46,977 bases of DNA from a virus, in the IMG/VR virus record IMGVR_UViG_3300010300_000025, positions 1 through 46,977 of that record. One strand, given 5' to 3'. The notes below the pieces were generated by a model. That model had not been told where the DNA came from. It did no database searches and saw only the letters and a list, made by a program, of their open reading frames with translations. The position numbers and the translations under genes were made by a program. Shown one piece after another: positions 31,701 to 39,478 of the stretch. Each line of letters opens with the position of its first letter. Position 1 is the stretch's first letter.

Positions 31701-33946
31701 ATATCTGTTGTAGGACTAGTTATATACTCACTACCATCAACACCATCAAAAAATATTTTACCTGTACTATTTAAAAATAAATCATCACCAACAGCTAGAT
31801 CATTAATTATTAATAAATCAGAAGCTGTTATGTTAGTGCTTGCACTAATAATACTTGCAGTAAAAGGACCGGTCGCATGGAGTGTCGAACCAGTTAGTTT
31901 TGTAGCTGCGTCTTCAAGTGTAACTGTATCATCATTAGATAGGGTAAATACAATATCATCACCTGAAAAAGATGATTGTGAAACGTATGCACCGGTAGCT
32001 CCTTGTGCACCTGGTGGTCCTGGTGATCCTTGTCCACCTTGAGGACCGGTAGGGCCTTGCGAACCCGATGGGCCGCGGATTGCACCTACATTAGACCAAG
32101 CTTCATCGCTCCATACAACACCTTCACCAGCTGAACCAGATATACCATTACCAGCATCTCCAGATGCATCTAATATAAACATACTACCTGATTGAAGTGT
32201 TGTAGTATCTAAAGTTGCAATATAATCTGACCCTGTGGTGGCTATTATACTAACACCAGAACCTGCTTCACCTTTATCACCTTTCAATGATGTTTTAGCT
32301 CCGGTTAATGTAAATGTACCAGCGTTGTTAGATAAAGTAAATACTATATCATCGCCGGAGAATTCAGCTGTTTCAACACCTGGTCCTGCATTACCGGTAT
32401 CACCTTTTAGTGCTGGTATAATGTCACTTAATACTACTTGTGTTGAATCGGTATCATTTAATGTAAAGATAATGTCATCACCGGATCTTGCAGCAGATGA
32501 TATATCAGCCCCATTAGTTCCGTCTGCACCGTTAATAAAACCAATATCTTCAACACTACCATCATCCATAGTAAATTGGAGTAGACCGGTAGAACTATTA
32601 TAGTCAACTGTAGAAATACCTCTACCTTGAGGGCCAGTAGATCCTGCAGGTATACCAAAATTAAGTAAAGCTGCAGAAGTAGTACCAACATTCGTTACTG
32701 TAGGTGTTGAACCTTCAGGTAAAGATACTACAGTATTAACATTTATAGTTGCGGCTGCACCTGCAGAGCCATCTGATCCTCTAATATCATCAGTTGTGAA
32801 TGTATATTGTGGATCTGCGTGAGTAAAGGTTACTTGTCCAGTAGAGTTATCGTATGAGGCACCTTCCCACCCTAACACAGTAAGATCAGTTATTTCAGCC
32901 CAAGCAGAAGCACCTTTTTTGTATATTTTATCAGTAGCTGTATCATAGTAAAAATCACCTGCATCACCATTTGAGTTATCAGGTACACCTGAGGCAGCTG
33001 TCCATTGTGATCCATTAGTTCCGTCTGTACCATTAGCTCCAGCTGCACCTGTTTCACCTTGAGGACCTCTAATACCACCAACATTACTCCATTGTGCACC
33101 AGTCCATACAACACCATCGCCAGCAACGGTTGCTACACCATTGACAGTACCTGAATTAGATGCTATATATAGATCACCGGTACTAGGAGAACCAAGTGCT
33201 AATATTTCCGATACCGTTTTTGTACCTTTTATTGAAAGTGATAAGCCATCAGCTCCATCATTACCTGCAGCTCCATCAGAACCTGTTAACGGTGATGTTA
33301 CTATAGGTGTAGATCCATCATCTAACGTAATTGTTAAACGACCTGTTGTATCACTATATGTAATAGTTTGAATAGATGTACCAGCTGCACCGGGTCGACC
33401 ATTTAAACCTGGAGGTCCTTGTGGTCCTGTAGCACCTGTAGCACCTTTGATAGACATTAAGCTTGTCCAAGCAGATGCACTTGTCTTTTTAAATATTTCA
33501 CCATTATTAGTATCTAAGTAAAAATCACCTATAGCACCGTTTGCAGGATTAGGTGAACCTGTACCATTTGTCCACTCTGTACCGGTAAGAAATTCAATAA
33601 AATCTTGCTCTGTACCTGAGTTACCAGCAGATAGCCAAACTTCATAAGCAGATGCACCTGTAGCACCTGTAGTACCACTACCACCACTACCACTGCCTAA
33701 CTCTTGCCAATTGGATTGTGTACTAAAGTTATTGATATTACTGTTTTTATACATGTAGTATTTGTTATTACTACTTGTTTTAATAATCATACCAGCTGTT
33801 CTATGTGCACTAGGAATTTCCGATGCTACAGTAGATAGGGAAGCTACGATACGGACGTTACCTTGAACATTATCAATATGTACTAAAGGAATAATATTAT
33901 TATTAATATATAATCCGCCTGTAAAAAGAACTTTATAATTTGACAT
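28763..33946 (-). CDS. Large collagen-like tail fibre protein
   Basis: At 1727 aa this is the largest protein in the window. The N-terminal ~100 residues (MSNYKVLFTGGLYINNNIIP) would attach it to the particle. Residues 90-700 alternate Gly-X-Y collagen-like stretches (GATGATGPQGPPGLNGRPGA, GPSGSQGPTGPQGGQGSPGP) with short globular repeats such as GDGVVWTGAQWSNVGGIRGP and FYLDTNNGEIFKKTSASAW. The remainder is glycine- and serine-rich repetitive beta, with a repeated GATSIKIE-PD unit and TASGNISSSG-type segments, as in trimeric beta-helix fibres. I see no C-terminal S74 chaperone. It overlaps nothing and is 1 nt from both neighbours, so it belongs to the late fibre operon. Host binding is the likely role. 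Confidence 0.75.
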   Translation of the reverse strand: MSNYKVLFTGGLYINNNIIPLVHIDNVQGNVRIVASLSTVASEIPSAHRTAGMIIKTSSNNKYYMYKNSNINNFSTQSNWQELGSGSGGSGTTGATGASAYEVWLSAGNSGTEQDFIEFLTGTEWTNGTGSPNPANGAIGDFYLDTNNGEIFKKTSASAWTSLMSIKGATGATGPQGPPGLNGRPGAAGTSIQTITYSDTTGRLTITLDDGSTPIVTSPLTGSDGAAGNDGADGLSLSIKGTKTVSEILALGSPSTGDLYIASNSGTVNGVATVAGDGVVWTGAQWSNVGGIRGPQGETGAAGANGTDGTNGSQWTAASGVPDNSNGDAGDFYYDTATDKIYKKGASAWAEITDLTVLGWEGASYDNSTGQVTFTHADPQYTFTTDDIRGSDGSAGAAATINVNTVVSLPEGSTPTVTNVGTTSAALLNFGIPAGSTGPQGRGISTVDYNSSTGLLQFTMDDGSVEDIGFINGADGTNGADISSAARSGDDIIFTLNDTDSTQVVLSDIIPALKGDTGNAGPGVETAEFSGDDIVFTLSNNAGTFTLTGAKTSLKGDKGEAGSGVSIIATTGSDYIATLDTTTLQSGSMFILDASGDAGNGISGSAGEGVVWSDEAWSNVGAIRGPSGSQGPTGPQGGQGSPGPPGAQGATGAYVSQSSFSGDDIVFTLSNDDTVTLEDAATKLTGSTLHATGPFTASIISASTNITASDLLIINDLAVGDDLFLNSTGKIFFDGVDGSEYITSPTTDILEINANNKVINDSDLQVTGNITASGNISSSGVIEADTLTANNLVFNQGATSIKIEAPDEAFYTVEGYGREGADITIEAGSAYGLGHTGGNLILRPGFGAGTADSGDITLHTVGSGGTGGSGSIFLTAPITQISDNLNVLGQITASGVISASNIVLDGIPNLSASLAAAEAGGDDLGNHTAVQALNMNGEDIVNVNNITFSPGATSIKIETPDRSSNADGADLTIESGHGFGPSGDGGDIKINAGPGSGSGYGGDIIISPGAHDFSSQFSGSVKLLSDKVTIESATFGEPDLILKGNVNSHIGSPSLFFQRERADGTGLTDNTVIGQVFFNGTDALSNDQTYARIINIADDTSNGSERSTLDFDVNTLGNFTLRTGLSLHGGGIDDEKTSYRIDVKLGNPGTNSTSRTIVQGRLEVDESITGSADISASGLLFASASHAPTHYDDLRSVIYDKASGRFYYTGSYGVGSQAGGGTGDGIFTTVGNEKLTTNHLNISGTLDIHTSSNALVQVLNNELVNGKVFSLSGTSFYEGATNTQLGLTYGTALSKDWFTFTGGIPRLGINASNPEAMIHLSQSHGSQPEVRFDSASVALKIGLDKVGGSYISSSKLTLNSDVQIAPGASFTFNNSGDAELTTGTAILKINPSGQGIGVVQMQSSLHVDNDVILKEQVIARGYSLSGAPEFIDNTLYEENGLLKWNGKPVLTSPWDYKLPTQGLTSNNDFSITTIQPSSKVIFTTPSIELNSAITSSNESINFDVPFAVPKYNSEDEVKQIPTASLRGGELVYVQGEAGPVDVLTGISKFGPGGTNTNIEHSLHFPEAGYSGYGTYNATNLNNTIVNPEGNRILLSGVYDWDAGKRFSVYSLSNTGQLRIGRVIKYDAELLYISNISSPGWATFTGTTRPLIVLTVIRGYDGSPVQAHSGGIATSFSDNRPSGTVNNMAIRTVQQQVLTAGQMWMWQPFTDTWRNIPTGSQYLEPDNS

Positions 33947-33947
33947 A

Positions 33948-35627
33948 TTATTTTACCGTCACCTCTTCACCGCTAGGTATTGCACCTGGTATATCAAATT
34001 TATATATATCAAATTTTAATGATTGTGAACCAATACTAAAATTGAAATCTGTTATTATCTGAGCTATAGTAGTCATTTGATTAGTACCTGGATTACTAAA
34101 ATATCTAACATCAGTAATATTACCAAGATAGGATGGTATAGCAAAGTATACATATTTAGATGCGTTTGTTGTATTTGAATTACCTGTAAATTTTGTTTGT
34201 TTACTTACTTGATTTTTTACTGACTGTGTTTTTATGCTATTTAAAACAGAATTAATTGAAGCAATTCCAGCAGGTGTTTGGGTTGAGCTGGAATTAATAT
34301 TTACTGTTGTACCGCCGAAATATCTCGGGGTGTTTACTGTAACAGTTAATCCGGTAAGAGCATGAGAACTACCATCAGTTTTTATCGCATTAGCTTTTAC
34401 ACGTATCTGATGTGAATCATTATTATTCTTAAGATCAGTAGGATTTATAAATAATGTCTTAGAAGAAAATGTGAATGGTGATGTGTTATCATTACCAGCA
34501 GATACACTAAAACTTGGTGTTTCATTATTTGCATACACCTGTGTTATATAAGGTAAAGTACCACCTTCCCCTGTTGTTCTTGACCATGCTACTGTATTAA
34601 AAGTAATACTAGAACCAAAGTTTATAGTTTTATTAGATATTGTTGTACTACCATTTTTTACAGTTAGTGATGAGACTTCACCAACAGCTGGTTGGTAAGG
34701 TTCTACGAATATTAATTCCATAATTTGCTGAAAGGTTGTACCTATATTTAACGTTGTACCTTTCTCTAAAAATCCTACTGTTTTACCTACTGTTATAGCA
34801 GATGTTAACGCAGCTGTACCGCCTGAACCCTCTCCACCTCCTCCACTTGGACCTTGAGGACCTCGTGGACCTTGTGGGCCTTGGATATTACCTAAAGAAA
34901 CAGCTTCATCCTGATTCGTTAATTTTACCATTAGATTATAATTATCGATTTCAATAGTATCAATACCAACACCATCAGCTCCATCGTCTCCATCATCTCC
35001 ATCCAAACCATTTACTGGCCCTACAGGTGTTAGAGAAACACCGTCATCTCGCTGAAATGTAAGTAATCCGTTAGCAGAATTATAACTAACGGAATTTATA
35101 CCAGGACCAGGAATTCCTTGATCACCGTCTTGACCTTGAATTTTTCCTGTATTAAGCCAAGGTAGACCAGTATAAAGTAATCCGTCACCTATAGATCCAG
35201 ATATACCATCTCCTCTGTCAGCTGAATCTTCTAATATATACCAGCTACCTGTAGGAATAGCGTCGATATCATTTATTGTCTCGTTATAAATATGTTGAGA
35301 GGAGGTAACACCTAAAATATTAACACCTAATCCGTATGGCCCTCTTGGACCGGTAGGTCCTTGGATTCCTTGAATTCCTGTGTTACCTTTAACTCCTTGA
35401 GGACCTTGATCTATTACTTGAATAACATTAGTACGAACTGTTTCGGTAGTTATAGTAGATGTATCAGTAGTTGTAGGTATTATATTAGTAGTTGCACCTT
35501 CCTGAATTTTTATAACATTATCAGGTAGATCGACAATAATAACTTGACTCGATAATTTACTATTATCGATAACCTCTATCCTACCAACCGGGACGGTGAT
35601 ATTTACTATATTAGGTGAATCAGACAT
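33948..35627 (-). CDS. Collagen-like fibre / adaptor protein, 559 aa
   Basis: A 559-aa protein with a beta-rich N-terminus (MSDSPNIVNITVPVGRIEVI), three Gly-X-Y stretches (GPQGVKGNTGIQGIQGPTGP, GQDGDQGIPGPG, GPQGPRGPQGPSGGGGEGSG) and a C-terminal beta domain after residue 270. It shares the unit GDGLLYTGLPWLNTGKIQG with the larger collagen-like fibre (GDGVVWTGAQWSNVGGIRG), so the two are related or assemble together. It lies 1 nt before the larger fibre gene and 1 nt after the 135-aa gene. A connector or short fibre is the most likely role. No ribosome binding site of its own is clear. Confidence 0.68.
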   Translation of the reverse strand: MSDSPNIVNITVPVGRIEVIDNSKLSSQVIIVDLPDNVIKIQEGATTNIIPTTTDTSTITTETVRTNVIQVIDQGPQGVKGNTGIQGIQGPTGPRGPYGLGVNILGVTSSQHIYNETINDIDAIPTGSWYILEDSADRGDGISGSIGDGLLYTGLPWLNTGKIQGQDGDQGIPGPGINSVSYNSANGLLTFQRDDGVSLTPVGPVNGLDGDDGDDGADGVGIDTIEIDNYNLMVKLTNQDEAVSLGNIQGPQGPRGPQGPSGGGGEGSGGTAALTSAITVGKTVGFLEKGTTLNIGTTFQQIMELIFVEPYQPAVGEVSSLTVKNGSTTISNKTINFGSSITFNTVAWSRTTGEGGTLPYITQVYANNETPSFSVSAGNDNTSPFTFSSKTLFINPTDLKNNNDSHQIRVKANAIKTDGSSHALTGLTVTVNTPRYFGGTTVNINSSSTQTPAGIASINSVLNSIKTQSVKNQVSKQTKFTGNSNTTNASKYVYFAIPSYLGNITDVRYFSNPGTNQMTTIAQIITDFNFSIGSQSLKFDIYKFDIPGAIPSGEEVTVK

Positions 35628-35628
35628 A

Positions 35629-36036
35629 TTACGGTGATGTAGTAACTTCTTTAGTTAAATTTATTTGACCTACTAAAATTTTATTAACTGTAACAGGTAC
35701 ACTACCACTATATATTTCTAAATCGTATTGAGCAGCTCTAAAGTCAAAAGCAGACGAAGTTGCAGCTGATATATAAATTCTTAATGAGCCTGAAGATTTA
35801 GGTAGAACGCCTGCACCATCTGGATTAGGAGGTTGCATATGAATACCTGTAAAATCAGTGTTTATACTAGAAGATAAGGTAGCATATAATGTATCTGAAC
35901 CAGCTTCCGGTCTTATATCCATCCTTGCTTCATAATCAGTTAAGTCGATTGGTGTACTGTTAGAATCTGTATAATTTATGGTAAAATCAACAGTAGAGCC
36001 TTGCTCGATTTGAAAATTGTATCTACCCGCAGCCAT
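35629..36036 (-). CDS. Small beta-rich virion protein, 135 aa
   Basis: The sequence begins MAAGRYNFQIEQGSTVDFTI and continues with a TPIDLTDYEARMDIR segment. This N-terminal pattern (an F-x-I-E-Q-G-x-T strand, then D-L-T-x-Y-x-A-R-M-x-I-R) is common in small proteins next to fibre genes in marine phages and resembles the N-terminal domain of baseplate upper/fibre adaptor proteins. Its start overlaps the PhoH stop as TAATG and AAAGGGAT precedes it. The downstream neighbours are the fibre genes. An adaptor or fibre-attachment role is inferred. Confidence 0.6.
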   Translation of the reverse strand: MAAGRYNFQIEQGSTVDFTINYTDSNSTPIDLTDYEARMDIRPEAGSDTLYATLSSSINTDFTGIHMQPPNPDGAGVLPKSSGSLRIYISAATSSAFDFRAAQYDLEIYSGSVPVTVNKILVGQINLTKEVTTSP

Positions 36037-36719
36037 TATTTTATCCCTTTATCATGTTTATAGTCTTTATAGACTTTTAATACATCATCTAATATTGGAT
36101 GTCTGTGATTATTTAACAACTCTATTGTATGTAATCCAGCAACACTATCTACAGATGATAGAAATTTGAATCCTGTTTCACTCTCTTTTTTAAGATCTAT
36201 TTGATCTGTATCACCACAAAACATCATTCTACTATTGATACCAATACGTTGTAATATCATTAGTGTTTGGTCATGATCTAAGTTCTGACACTCATCAATA
36301 ATAACACAACTATCTAAAAAAGTTCTACCTCTCATATATGATACAGGTACAATTTCTATCACACCGTTATTTATCATAGTTTCAACTCTTTCTTTACGTA
36401 ACAGCTGAAACATATTAGAATAAATAGGAGCCACCCAAGGTGCCATCTTATCTTCTACACCACCAGGTAAGAACCCTAAATCCTCTTTGGATACAGTTGG
36501 TCGCGTTATTATTATCTTTTTCTTTCGTTTTTCTAATACTTCTTGGAGAGCAATTTGACAAGCTAATAATGTTTTACCTGAACCTGCTTTACCTTTTATA
36601 ATTGATAACGTATTCTCTAGTATTACTGCTTTCGCTAATTTTTGTTCTTCATTTAACGATAGTAAAAATCTATAACCTTTTTTATTATTTTTAGGTCCAT
36701 TTATAAACTGCTTAGCCAT
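36036..36719 (-). CDS. phoH: PhoH-like ATPase
   Basis: A 227-aa PhoH-family P-loop ATPase. Walker A is KGKAGSGKTLLA, Walker B is CVIIDECQNLDHDQ, and the family segments IIITRPTVSKEDLGFLPGG, VSYMRGRTFLDS, GDTDQIDL and ELLNNHRHP are all present. PhoH-like genes are frequent in marine phages; the proposed roles are RNA-related and unproven. I chose the ATG at 36719 rather than 36731 because GGAGG lies 6 nt before it and the late-type motif at 36735-36745 would place the transcript start between the two ATGs. The gene lies between the capsid terminator and the fibre operon and appears to be the first gene of that late operon. Confidence 0.93.
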   Translation of the reverse strand: MAKQFINGPKNNKKGYRFLLSLNEEQKLAKAVILENTLSIIKGKAGSGKTLLACQIALQEVLEKRKKKIIITRPTVSKEDLGFLPGGVEDKMAPWVAPIYSNMFQLLRKERVETMINNGVIEIVPVSYMRGRTFLDSCVIIDECQNLDHDQTLMILQRIGINSRMMFCGDTDQIDLKKESETGFKFLSSVDSVAGLHTIELLNNHRHPILDDVLKVYKDYKHDKGIK

Positions 36720-36734
36720 AGTGTCCTCCATATG

Positions 36735-36745
36735 TTATAAATATC
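36735..36745 (-). promoter_or_regulatory. Late-promoter-like motif before phoH and the fibre operon
   Basis: The minus strand reads GATATTTATAA, between the capsid terminator and the phoH start; a start site 6-8 nt downstream leaves a leader with GGAGG. This is the cleanest case for the motif being a promoter with this orientation. Confidence 0.65.
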
Positions 36746-36772
36746 GAGTTACAATCTTTTACAAATAAAAAA

Positions 36773-36792
36773 AGTCCTGATTTCTCAGGACT
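36773..36792 (-). terminator. Intrinsic terminator after the major capsid gene
   Basis: An 8-bp stem AGTCCTGA/TCAGGACT with a 4-nt loop, followed on the minus strand by seven T. The 20-nt hairpin is identical to the one after the tail tube gene (15885-15904). Confidence 0.9.
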
Positions 36793-36817
36793 CTTTTATT
36801 AGATATGGTAACTATAA

Positions 36818-38350
36818 TTAGTTGATAGTTACGCTTACTTTTCCATAGAATTCTGGACGAACAACTTTCTTCGCGTAGCGAGTCATCACACCTTTTCTTG
36901 GAGTGAAGTTTGTTGGATCGTACACCAATGGAGTCATGATTAATGGAATGTAAGGAGCATATACAGCACCAGTTTCCAAGAATTGATTTCCACGGAATCC
37001 CATTAAGATACCTTGTTCAGTAGCTCTATATGGATTTTTGTAGATAGTGTATCTGTTAGCAAAAGAACCAACTTTAGTTACACCAGCTGCAAATTGAGTT
37101 TTAGTACCGTCAGTATCAGCACCAAATCCTGGAATTGATTCAATGATAGAAGCAATTTCTGGAGATACTACAGCAAAGTTAGCACCACCACGCATAGTAG
37201 CTTTGTGGATTTTGTTAGATACTTTTTGCATTTGGTAACCCAATGTTTGAGCCCAAGTACCGAAGTCATATCTTGCAGTTGCATTTGATACACCTTGAGG
37301 AGCATATCCATTAGCAGCTGTTTCAAGCGTAAAAGTTTCACCTGTAAATACAGCAGCGTTATCTAGCATAGATAAGATTTCTAGATCAATTTCCATTGAA
37401 ACGTATTCAGACAACATAGAAGTTAATTCTGCTTCAGCGTCAATTGAGTGGTAAGCATTCAAGTCTTGAGCGAACTCTGGTGACCAAACAACTTTCAATT
37501 TACGCGTCTTAGCGATGATAGCTTCTTGTCTCAATTCAACGTTCAATTCTGGAATACCGATATCACCAGAAGCACCTTTATCAGGGTTACCACCAGTAGT
37601 GTCTTCGAAGTCACCTCTGTTAGCAGCACCTTGATCATTAGCTGATTGGTAGTAAGCGATATCAAAAACTGAACCTGCAGCGATTGTAGCATCAGCAGTA
37701 AATGTTAGTGTAGTACCTGCAGCGTTAAGCGTTGCATTATCAGATAAAATAACACCTGATGAAGATACAGCATAGAATGCACCAGCTAAATCTGAATCAA
37801 TATTAGTTAATTGAGATACAGCAACGGTAAATGTTGCGTCATCACTAATTGCACCAGTAGATCCTGTAGTGAATGTTGCTTTGTTTAATGTGTAAGCAGC
37901 TTTTGCGCCGTCACCATCAGTAGCAGATTGGTAAAGACCACCTTGTGCTGTAGAGCCTGATGTGTTACCCATAACATCACTGTTAAGATCATGTTCACCT
38001 CTACCAGTTCCGTATTTGAAATCTAACCAGAAAACAAGACCAGATGGTAAATTCATAGGTTGAACAGAAACGAATTCTTTAGCGAAAATTTCACCGAAGA
38101 TTCTTCGTACTAATGGTAAAGCTACACCATTCCACTCTTCAGAACCAGCAGCACCAGTCTTAGAGTTTTCCGAAATAAGTTGACGAGCTTGGTTCTCTAA
38201 AAGGATAGCAGTATTATGTTTTTCATAATCTGTGTCAACACCTTCTAAAAGACCTGTCTTCTCCCATTTCGAAACGTATTGCTTAGTCTCAGCCAATTGT
38301 TGGCGGTAAGTAGACTGAGCATCGTTTAATAATTCTGAAATATTTGACAT
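36818..38350 (-). CDS. Major capsid protein (gp23-like)
   Basis: A 510-aa protein (T4 gp23 is 521 aa), second gene after the scaffold, with a strong terminator. The N-terminus MSNISELLNDAQSTYRQQLA is the helical targeting region removed or ordered during maturation. The core contains the gp23 signature EEWNGVALPLVRRIFGEIFA followed by VSVQPMNLPSGLVFWLDFKY, and later LDLEILSML-type, GFRGNQFLETGAVYAPYIPL and MTPLVYDPTNFTPRKGVMTR, all conserved in T4-like capsids. A TTG at 38362 extends the frame by four codons, but the ATG at 38350 has GGAG 8 nt upstream and is the better start. It forms the hexamers of the capsid. Confidence 0.94.
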   Translation of the reverse strand: MSNISELLNDAQSTYRQQLAETKQYVSKWEKTGLLEGVDTDYEKHNTAILLENQARQLISENSKTGAAGSEEWNGVALPLVRRIFGEIFAKEFVSVQPMNLPSGLVFWLDFKYGTGRGEHDLNSDVMGNTSGSTAQGGLYQSATDGDGAKAAYTLNKATFTTGSTGAISDDATFTVAVSQLTNIDSDLAGAFYAVSSSGVILSDNATLNAAGTTLTFTADATIAAGSVFDIAYYQSANDQGAANRGDFEDTTGGNPDKGASGDIGIPELNVELRQEAIIAKTRKLKVVWSPEFAQDLNAYHSIDAEAELTSMLSEYVSMEIDLEILSMLDNAAVFTGETFTLETAANGYAPQGVSNATARYDFGTWAQTLGYQMQKVSNKIHKATMRGGANFAVVSPEIASIIESIPGFGADTDGTKTQFAAGVTKVGSFANRYTIYKNPYRATEQGILMGFRGNQFLETGAVYAPYIPLIMTPLVYDPTNFTPRKGVMTRYAKKVVRPEFYGKVSVTIN

Positions 38351-38376
38351 TTTAGTCTCCAATATTTATTTTAATT

Positions 38377-39276
38377 TTACAATAATCCAGCTAGACGTTT
38401 CATTCTATCTGCTAGATCGTTTGATTCAACAATTACCTCTTTTGAAGGTTTTGTAGATTTTACTGCTTTAGAAGCAAGACCTTCTGCTATTTTAGCTTTT
38501 GGCGCTCTTTTATCGTTAAACGATTCAGTCAACGTAGAGTAAACTAATTTAACTTCTCTTAAGTTAGCAGCTCTATCAAAAGTTTCAATAACTTTTACTT
38601 TTTGTGCTTCACTTAAGTTGTTAGACTTGAATAATTTGTTAGAGAATAACAATTTAGCGTTCAATAAATTAACTTCTTGTAAAGTAGCTTGTAACTCTTT
38701 AATAGTAGCGTAAGCTTCTTCTAGTTCATTTACTTCTTCTAATTCTTCACCCTCTTCTTCATCAGCTTCTTCCAATGATTTGATAATCTCATCAAGATTA
38801 ATTTCCTCATCTTCAGTTAATTCAGCTGAATCTTCAACAGATTCTTCAACTGTTTCTTCTACAGATTCCTCTACAGATTCTTCAACAGCTTCTTCTTCAT
38901 CCTCATGTGCACCTTCTTCGATAGCTTCACTACCTTCAAGTTCACGGATGATAGCTTCTAGCTCTAAATCATCTTCTTCCTCTTCATCAGCTACAGCTTC
39001 TACGTCTTCTTCGTAGTTACCTTCTTCTACTTCTTCTTCATCGCCGTGTGCCATTTCAGATGCAATTTCTTCATCTTCGTGTTCACCTTCAGCGTGATAT
39101 GCATCTTCTAATTCTACTTCGTCCTCATCTTCGAGTTCTTCAGAGATTTTAGTAGATAACATAGATTGAAGTTTTGGTGTAAAAGCTTCTTCAAGAGCAA
39201 GTTTTGCGTTTGCGATAGCAGTTTCACGTACAGCTTTAGCGTCAGCGATTGCCTCTTTTAATAAGTCTTTTGACAT
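38377..39276 (-). CDS. Prohead core scaffold protein (gp22-like)
   Basis: A 299-aa, extremely acidic protein placed directly before the capsid gene. Residues 45-190 are mostly Glu and Asp in runs (EEAVEESVEESVEETVEESV), and the C-terminal part (LLNAKLLFSNKLFKSNNLSE, QKVKVIETFDRAANLREVKL) is the helical segment conserved among gp22-type scaffolds of marine T4-like phages. T4 gp22 is 269 aa. The scaffold forms the core on which gp23 assembles and is then degraded by the protease. GGGAG precedes the ATG, and the leader (39277-39418) carries two hairpins and a late-type motif. Confidence 0.85.
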   Translation of the reverse strand: MSKDLLKEAIADAKAVRETAIANAKLALEEAFTPKLQSMLSTKISEELEDEDEVELEDAYHAEGEHEDEEIASEMAHGDEEEVEEGNYEEDVEAVADEEEEDDLELEAIIRELEGSEAIEEGAHEDEEEAVEESVEESVEETVEESVEDSAELTEDEEINLDEIIKSLEEADEEEGEELEEVNELEEAYATIKELQATLQEVNLLNAKLLFSNKLFKSNNLSEAQKVKVIETFDRAANLREVKLVYSTLTESFNDKRAPKAKIAEGLASKAVKSTKPSKEVIVESNDLADRMKRLAGLL

Positions 39277-39418
39277 TATTGTCTCCCGTATATTTTAATT
39301 GGAAATAAGGTTATTAGGAACCTTAATAGAAATTTGTTATGTAGCTACACTATATTAAGAGTGATAGTGTATTTTGTACACATATAAATATATGCATATA
39401 TACTAAAGGTATAAAAAA
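39277..39418 (-). promoter_or_regulatory. Long leader of the scaffold-capsid operon with two hairpins
   Basis: This 142-nt non-coding stretch holds a late-type motif at 39382-39392 and, downstream of it on the minus strand, two simple hairpins: ACACTAT (39370-39364) with ATAGTGT (39353-39347), and AAGGTT (39324-39319) with AACCTT (39312-39307). GGGAG then precedes the ATG. The other late leaders are 20-40 nt, so this one is unusually long and structured; mRNA stabilisation of a highly expressed operon is a plausible role. Confidence 0.5.
39382..39392 (-). promoter_or_regulatory. Late-promoter-like motif before scaffold and capsid
   Basis: The minus strand reads TATATTTATAT, located just after the bS21 terminator and 105 nt before the scaffold ATG. 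Confidence 0.52.
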
Positions 39419-39445
39419 ACCGGAAAAGTTTTTAATTTTTCCGGT
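39419..39445 (-). terminator. Intrinsic terminator after the bS21 gene
   Basis: A 9-bp stem ACCGGAAAA/TTTTCCGGT around a 9-nt loop, followed on the minus strand by a T run (TTTTTTTA). It isolates the bS21 gene from the scaffold-capsid operon. Confidence 0.85.
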
Positions 39446-39478
39446 GTTTTTAATAATTTTTACTATATTTAATGTGTT

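Noticed and set aside
35281-35295. A copy of the late-type motif inside the 559-aa fibre gene
   Set aside because: It is within coding sequence (His-Ile-Tyr-Asn codons) with no gene start nearby, so it is probably a chance match in AT-rich DNA.
36720-36731. Upstream ATG for phoH
   Set aside because: The extension contains the GGAGG ribosome binding site of the ATG at 36719, and the likely transcript start falls at about this point.
38351-38362. TTG start for the capsid gene, adding four codons
   Set aside because: The added stretch contains the GGAG ribosome binding site of the ATG at 38350.
38780-39016. A serine-rich ORF on the plus strand
   Set aside because: It is the complement of Glu/Asp codons of the acidic scaffold gene (GAA/GAT read backwards as TTC/ATC and shifted to TCT/TCA). 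It has no promoter or ribosome binding site.
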